Assembly (NCBI RefSeq): GCF_016598535.1
Contig: NZ_CP066779.1
Span: forward strand, 2,914,001-2,978,000
Reading direction: 5' to 3'
Source: Rhodococcus sp. P-2
GTDB lineage: Bacteria; Actinomycetota; Actinomycetes; Mycobacteriales; Mycobacteriaceae
DNA: 64,000 nt
Shown: positions 60,391 through 64,000 of the stretch, piece by piece
How positions within the stretch are numbered: the first letter of the stretch is position 1
Layout of the letters: each line of letters begins with the position of its first letter
Made by a program: the position numbers and the translations under genes
The notes under the pieces: generated by a model
Database searches by the model: none
The model's input: the letters and a program-made list of their open reading frames with translations, nothing else
Told to the model about the DNA's origin: nothing

Positions 60391-61542
60391 ATGGCGACCA
60401 AGCGCAAGCCGTCGTGGCACGACGACGAGATCACGGCAGTGGCCGAACTGGCCCGTGGTTTCTTCGACCGTGAACTGATCGCCAAGCGTGAGCAGTGGGA
60501 CGCCCAGCATCGTGTCGACCGGTCCGTGTGGCTCGAAGCCGGCAAGCTCGGCCTGCTGTGCTGCTCGATTCCCGAGGAATACGGCGGGGGCGGTGGAACT
60601 TTCGCACACGATCTCGCGGTCTTCGAGGCGCAGGGCTACTGCGGTGACTATGCACTCGGTAACTCCGTGCACAGTGGCATCGTCGCCCACTACGTGCTCG
60701 AGTACGGAAGCGAAGAGCAGAAGAAGGCATGGTTGCCAGGGATGGCGACGGGCGAAATTCTCGGCGCCATCGGAATGACCGAGCCGGGAACAGGTTCCGA
60801 CCTCAAGGCAATCACCACGTCCGCGATCCGCGACGGTGACCACTACGTAGTGAACGGGTCGAAGACCTTCATCACCAACGGTGGCAGCGCAGACATGATC
60901 GTGCTCGCCGTCAAGACCGATCCCAAGGCCGGCGCCAAGGGTGTCTCGCTCCTGATCGTGGATCTGCGTGACTGCGAAGGCTTTGCCGTCGGCCGCGTCC
61001 TCGACAAGGTCGGTCAGCACGGCGCCGATACGTCCGAGCTGTCCTTCACCGATGTCCGCGTTCCCGTCTCGAACCTCCTCGGTGAGTCCGAGGGGCTCGG
61101 TTTCGGTCAGCTGATGGCACAGTTGGTGCAGGAACGCCTCATCATCGGCGCGCAGGCCATCGGCACCATCGAGCGCGCCGTCGAGGAGACCGTCGCGTAC
61201 ACCAAGGCGCGTCAAGCGTTCGGGCACAGCCTCTTCGAGTTCCAGAACACCGCCTTCGAGCTGGCCGAGTGCCAGACGATCGCACGCACCTGCCGTGTCT
61301 TCCTCGACAACTGCATCGAGGATCACCTCAACGGCGAGCTGGACGGCGCAGACGCCGCGATGGTCAAGTACTGGCTCACCGAGCAGCAATGCGCCGTCGT
61401 CGACCGGTGCGTGCAGCTCTACGGCGGATACGGCTACATGCGTGAGTACCCGATCGCGCGCATGTACGAGGACTCCCGCGTCCAGAAGATCTACGCCGGC
61501 GCCAACGAAGTGATGAAGGGCATCATCGCGAAGAGTCTTTGA
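60391..61542 (+). CDS. acyl-CoA dehydrogenase
   Basis: 383 residues with all three domains. FAD and substrate segments are GAIGMTEPGTGSDLKAI and NGSKTFITNGGSADMIV, and the C-terminal signature is QLYGGYGYMREYPIARMYED. The position that is glutamate in medium-chain enzymes (YEGT) is alanine here (YAGAN), as in long-chain and isovaleryl types, where the base sits in another helix. It oxidises acyl-CoA to the 2-enoyl form. The ATG at 60391 lies 2 bp after the thiolase stop, and a strong terminator follows the gene. Confidence 0.95.
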   Translation: MATKRKPSWHDDEITAVAELARGFFDRELIAKREQWDAQHRVDRSVWLEAGKLGLLCCSIPEEYGGGGGTFAHDLAVFEAQGYCGDYALGNSVHSGIVAHYVLEYGSEEQKKAWLPGMATGEILGAIGMTEPGTGSDLKAITTSAIRDGDHYVVNGSKTFITNGGSADMIVLAVKTDPKAGAKGVSLLIVDLRDCEGFAVGRVLDKVGQHGADTSELSFTDVRVPVSNLLGESEGLGFGQLMAQLVQERLIIGAQAIGTIERAVEETVAYTKARQAFGHSLFEFQNTAFELAECQTIARTCRVFLDNCIEDHLNGELDGADAAMVKYWLTEQQCAVVDRCVQLYGGYGYMREYPIARMYEDSRVQKIYAGANEVMKGIIAKSL

Positions 61543-61573
61543 TCACCGGCGTCGAAAACCATTGACACCGAAC

Positions 61574-61604
61574 AGGCACCCACCGAGCATTTCGGTGGGT
61601 GCCT
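61574..61604 (+). terminator. intrinsic terminator after acyl-CoA dehydrogenase
   Basis: A perfect 13-bp stem (AGGCACCCACCGA / TCGGTGGGTGCCT) with a 5-base loop is followed by TTTGTGTGTG, 31 bp after the stop codon. It closes the thiolase-dehydrogenase unit. Confidence 0.88.
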
Positions 61605-61652
61605 TTGTGTGTGCCTACAAGCGGTATCGAGCTGTTCGGAAGGCAATCACTG

Positions 61653-62576
61653 ATGAGCTTCACCATCGACGTCGGATCGGCGCGCGTCACCCAACTGACA
61701 GAGCTGGCGCACTGGCCGTTTCCGCCGCGAGAGCTTTTTCCGCACGCGGGTGAGGCGGAGATCGAGGACGCGTCGGCACGGCTGACACCGGAGTTCTTCG
61801 ACGCCGGTAGCGGTGACCTCGTACTTGCCATCCACACCTACCTGGTGGAGATCGGCGGCAAGGCCATCGTCGTCGACACCGGCAACGGCAACAGCAAACA
61901 CCGGCCGAACCTTCTGCCGCATCACATGTTCGGTACCGACTACCTCTCACGCTTCGCAGCCACCGGTGTGTCCGTCGACGACGTCGATCTGGTGGTCAGC
62001 ACACATCTGCACCCCGACCACTGTGGTTGGAACACCGCCCTCGACGCCGAAACCTGGCGGCCTACCTTTCCCCGCGCGACCTACGTTTTCGATCGCACTG
62101 AACTGGCCGCGCTCGAACAACTCGCCGCCGACGGTCCACACGAAGGAGTGGTCTCGGATCTCGCGCAGACCTTCGAGGACAGCGTCCGTCCCGTTCTGGC
62201 CGGGGCGAAGTGGGAGGCGGTCGGCGACGGTCACGTCCTGGCCGAATCGGCAGGCACAAGCGTCGTCGTGCACAGCGCGCCCGGCCACACTCCGGGCCAT
62301 ATCGTGATCGAGATCCGCACTGCAGACGGCGGCGCCGTCATCTCCGGCGACGTGATCCACCATCCGATCCAGTTTCTGTACCCGGACCTCAGTCAGGGCG
62401 GCGACGCGGATCCCGAGATCGCGAGGGTCACCCGCCGCGAACTTCTCGAACGCTGCGCGTCGGAGGGACTCCTTCTGCTTCCCGCACACTTCTCCGTCGA
62501 CGAACCGATCACGGTTCGGTTCGACGCGGACGGTCTGCCGACGGCACCTTCGATATATGTTGCGAGTCCTGCATAG
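61653..62576 (+). CDS. MBL fold metallo-hydrolase
   Basis: 307 residues. The metallo-beta-lactamase motif HLHPDHCGW supplies the two-metal site, with further ligands in HSAPGHTPGH, SGDVIHH and the late LPAHF. The overall pattern resembles lactonase-like members (AiiA/AttM or AHL lactonase relatives), so a lactone or ester is a possible substrate. The ATG at 61653 follows GGAAGG. The MarR gene begins 9 bp downstream, suggesting a two-gene unit. Confidence 0.9.
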   Translation: MSFTIDVGSARVTQLTELAHWPFPPRELFPHAGEAEIEDASARLTPEFFDAGSGDLVLAIHTYLVEIGGKAIVVDTGNGNSKHRPNLLPHHMFGTDYLSRFAATGVSVDDVDLVVSTHLHPDHCGWNTALDAETWRPTFPRATYVFDRTELAALEQLAADGPHEGVVSDLAQTFEDSVRPVLAGAKWEAVGDGHVLAESAGTSVVVHSAPGHTPGHIVIEIRTADGGAVISGDVIHHPIQFLYPDLSQGGDADPEIARVTRRELLERCASEGLLLLPAHFSVDEPITVRFDADGLPTAPSIYVASPA

Positions 62577-62585
62577 AATGGGGCC

Positions 62586-63056
62586 ATGCCTGCGACCGAA
62601 TCGACGCCATCGCTCTCCGGCAGGCCGCTTTCGAGTCGAATCGGGTACGGCTTGGTCAAAGCCGCACTCCGCGTGAGGCAGTCGTACGCAGAGGCCTTGT
62701 CTCACGCCGGACTGCTGCCCAATCATCACGCCATTCTCAGCACACTTGACGAGCTCGGCCCATGCCATCAAAAGGAGCTTGCTTCCCGAGTGGTGGTCGA
62801 CCCCGGTGACATAGTTGCCTATCTCGACAGTCTGCAGGAGTCAGGATACGTTGTGCGCGAACGTGATCAATCTGATCGGCGTAGGCAGGTCGTCTCGATC
62901 ACGGACTCCGGAGTAGCGAAGTTGATCGAGGGCGATGAGGCCCTCGACGCCGTCGAACAAGAGGTTTTCGAGTCGTTGACCGATCAGGAACGTGAGACAT
63001 TGACGGTCGTATCCGCCAAGCTCACGGGGCCGACGGCGCGGCCGTCAGAGGCCTGA
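62586..63056 (+). CDS. MarR family transcriptional regulator
   Basis: 156 residues with the MarR winged helix. SYAEALSHAGLLPNHHAIL leads in, QKELASRVVVDPGDIVAYLDSL is the recognition part, and YVVRERDQSDRRRQVVSITD is the wing. MarR proteins sense phenolic or oxidant ligands. It is 9 bp after the MBL gene and overlaps the convergent dioxygenase gene by 35 bp. It may regulate one or both of them, although no dyad was seen at its own start. Confidence 0.9.
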   Translation: MPATESTPSLSGRPLSSRIGYGLVKAALRVRQSYAEALSHAGLLPNHHAILSTLDELGPCHQKELASRVVVDPGDIVAYLDSLQESGYVVRERDQSDRRRQVVSITDSGVAKLIEGDEALDAVEQEVFESLTDQERETLTVVSAKLTGPTARPSEA

Positions 63057-63942
63057 TGATTCCGGGTATTCTTTTGCTCGTCTTGGCTGGACGCTTGTGG
63101 CCCCAATAACTCGGTTGGTTGTAAGTTCTTGCCACCCAACTCAGATCGTCAACGGTGAGTCCACCGAACCCGTACTCGATCTGGAGACCGGACGGGCTGC
63201 CGATGTAGATCGATGTCATCAGGTCGTTGGTGTGGCGCCCCAGTGTTTGCATGACCTCGGTGTCGTGGCTGTCGAGAAGATCGATCAGGCGTCCGAGATC
63301 GTCCATGCATTCGACTTCGAGCATGAGGTGGTTGAAGCCGACGTGGCCGGGATATTCGGCCAGCGCGAGTGAATGATGACGTCCGTTGACGTGATAGAAG
63401 CGCACGGTGAATTGATCGTTGGTGACCCGGTCCGAGAGTCGAAATCCCAGCACGTCCACATAGAACTTGTTGGCTTCCTCGATATTCGGTACCTGTAAAA
63501 CGATGTGGCCCAGGCCTTGATCTCCGGTCACGAATCCGCCGCGCATGACACGACCCGGTGTGAACGACAGTGGCGTCGATGCCTTTCCCCACGAGATTTC
63601 GTGGCGAGTTCCCCATGGGTCGGTGAACCACACGAGTTCGGCGACTTGCCGCTCGGCGAGCAGGTCGGGATTGCCGTAGTGCAGCGTGATGCCGCTCCGG
63701 TCGAGGTGTGCGGCAAACGAGTGAAGATCGGATTCATTGGCCATTGCCCAACCGGCATACAGGAATTCGTCTACCTTGCCGGGGTGGATGGCAATTCGAT
63801 AGTTGACGTCGTCTACTGCGAGCCGGATTGCGCCATCCGGTCCGTCTGGTGACAGTTTCGCGCCCAGAAGTCCGGTTCCGTACTTTCTCCAGTCCTCAGC
63901 TCTGGGTGACGCGACTCCGATATACGACAGTTCCTGGATCAC
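63022..63942 (-). CDS. type I extradiol ring-cleavage dioxygenase (BphC/HsaC-like)
   Basis: 306 residues with two tandem glyoxalase-fold domains. The iron ligands are in place: H146 in GLGHIVL, H205 in FNHLMLEV and E256 in LQIEYGF. The supporting residues H190 and H237 match BphC numbering within a few residues. It should open a catechol ring next to the hydroxyl pair using Fe2+ and O2. I prefer the GTG at 63942 behind GAGGG; the frame is open to 63990. It overlaps the MarR gene convergently. The rest of its pathway lies outside the window. Confidence 0.93.
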   Translation of the reverse strand: MIQELSYIGVASPRAEDWRKYGTGLLGAKLSPDGPDGAIRLAVDDVNYRIAIHPGKVDEFLYAGWAMANESDLHSFAAHLDRSGITLHYGNPDLLAERQVAELVWFTDPWGTRHEISWGKASTPLSFTPGRVMRGGFVTGDQGLGHIVLQVPNIEEANKFYVDVLGFRLSDRVTNDQFTVRFYHVNGRHHSLALAEYPGHVGFNHLMLEVECMDDLGRLIDLLDSHDTEVMQTLGRHTNDLMTSIYIGSPSGLQIEYGFGGLTVDDLSWVARTYNQPSYWGHKRPAKTSKRIPGIIRPLTAAPSAP

Positions 63943-64000
63943 GATGATCTCCCTCGAATTCTCTTGATGGTCACTGTTCCCAAAATACAAGCAGTGTGAC

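Noticed and set aside
58682..61389. Minus-strand frames of 523 and 437 codons opposite the permease, thiolase and acyl-CoA dehydrogenase genes
   Set aside because: The plus strand has full, well-known proteins here. Open antisense frames are expected in high-GC DNA, and their translations have no recognisable domains.
1..64000. tRNA, rRNA, insertion sequences or phage genes
   Set aside because: No cloverleaf with a conserved T-loop, no rRNA segment, no transposase or integrase, and no terminal inverted repeats with target duplications were seen by eye.

Overview
The window looks like a chromosomal segment of a mycolate-containing actinobacterium, most probably Rhodococcus of the erythropolis/qingshengii type. 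The grounds are the high but not extreme GC content, frequent GTG and TTG starts, and PE, PPE and EspG genes. Gene order also parallels the M. tuberculosis Rv3811-Rv3846 region: sodA, DUF4328, glpQ1, ferritin, the Rv3839-like gene, pheA, phosphoglycerate mutase, zincin, septum-formation protein, serS, then plsC copies, a HAD hydrolase and a PGRP amidase. The genus is inferred from memory of these families, not from a search.

Left part (1-18 kb). The end of a siderophore-binding protein is followed by a catabolic module (amidase, M20 amidohydrolase, MFS carrier, divergent double-domain Lrp/AsnC regulator). A TMEM165/GDT1 cation exporter follows, behind a yybP-ykoY type manganese riboswitch with a visible ribosome-site switch. 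Then come a DUF1254 protein, membrane proteins (HdeD, AI-2E, YhgE-like), sodA, an acyltransferase, msrA, an Rv1733c-like protein, an F420-type oxidoreductase and a large membrane protein. A 414-bp gap with four clustered DnaA-box-like sites closes this part.

Middle (18-42 kb). DUF4328-glpQ1-DUF5926 and an alpha/beta hydrolase lead to two ferritin paralogues that bracket a six-gene cassette: CDF transporter, M23 peptidase, BlaI-type repressor, M56 (BlaR-like) peptidase, DsbA-like thioredoxin and CtaG. The same 17-bp dyad lies in both divergent promoter regions of the cassette, which suggests one self-contained metal or envelope regulon. Next are a lipoprotein, LCP ligase, CPBP protease, a DUF2470 protein with a strong IdeR-type iron box, pheA and a phosphoglycerate mutase. 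A likely operon PE-PPE-EspG-SGNH acyltransferase follows, then a zincin, a septum-formation protein, an ankyrin protein and serS.

Right part (42-64 kb). Two giant secreted Ig-repeat proteins stand in tandem, each with eight modules and near-identical 291-bp DNA repeats. Then come a lipoprotein, two plsC paralogues and a HAD phosphatase. A divergent pair of cell-wall proteins (PGRP amidase and SpoIID protein, both with LGFP-like ends) shares a promoter with MtrA-like GTCACA repeats. A PucR regulator is divergent from an amino acid permease, thiolase and acyl-CoA dehydrogenase. The window ends with an MBL hydrolase, a MarR regulator and a BphC-type extradiol dioxygenase.

No tRNA, rRNA, CRISPR array, insertion sequence or prophage was recognised. 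Several convergent gene pairs carry terminator-like hairpins built into the ends of their coding sequences.
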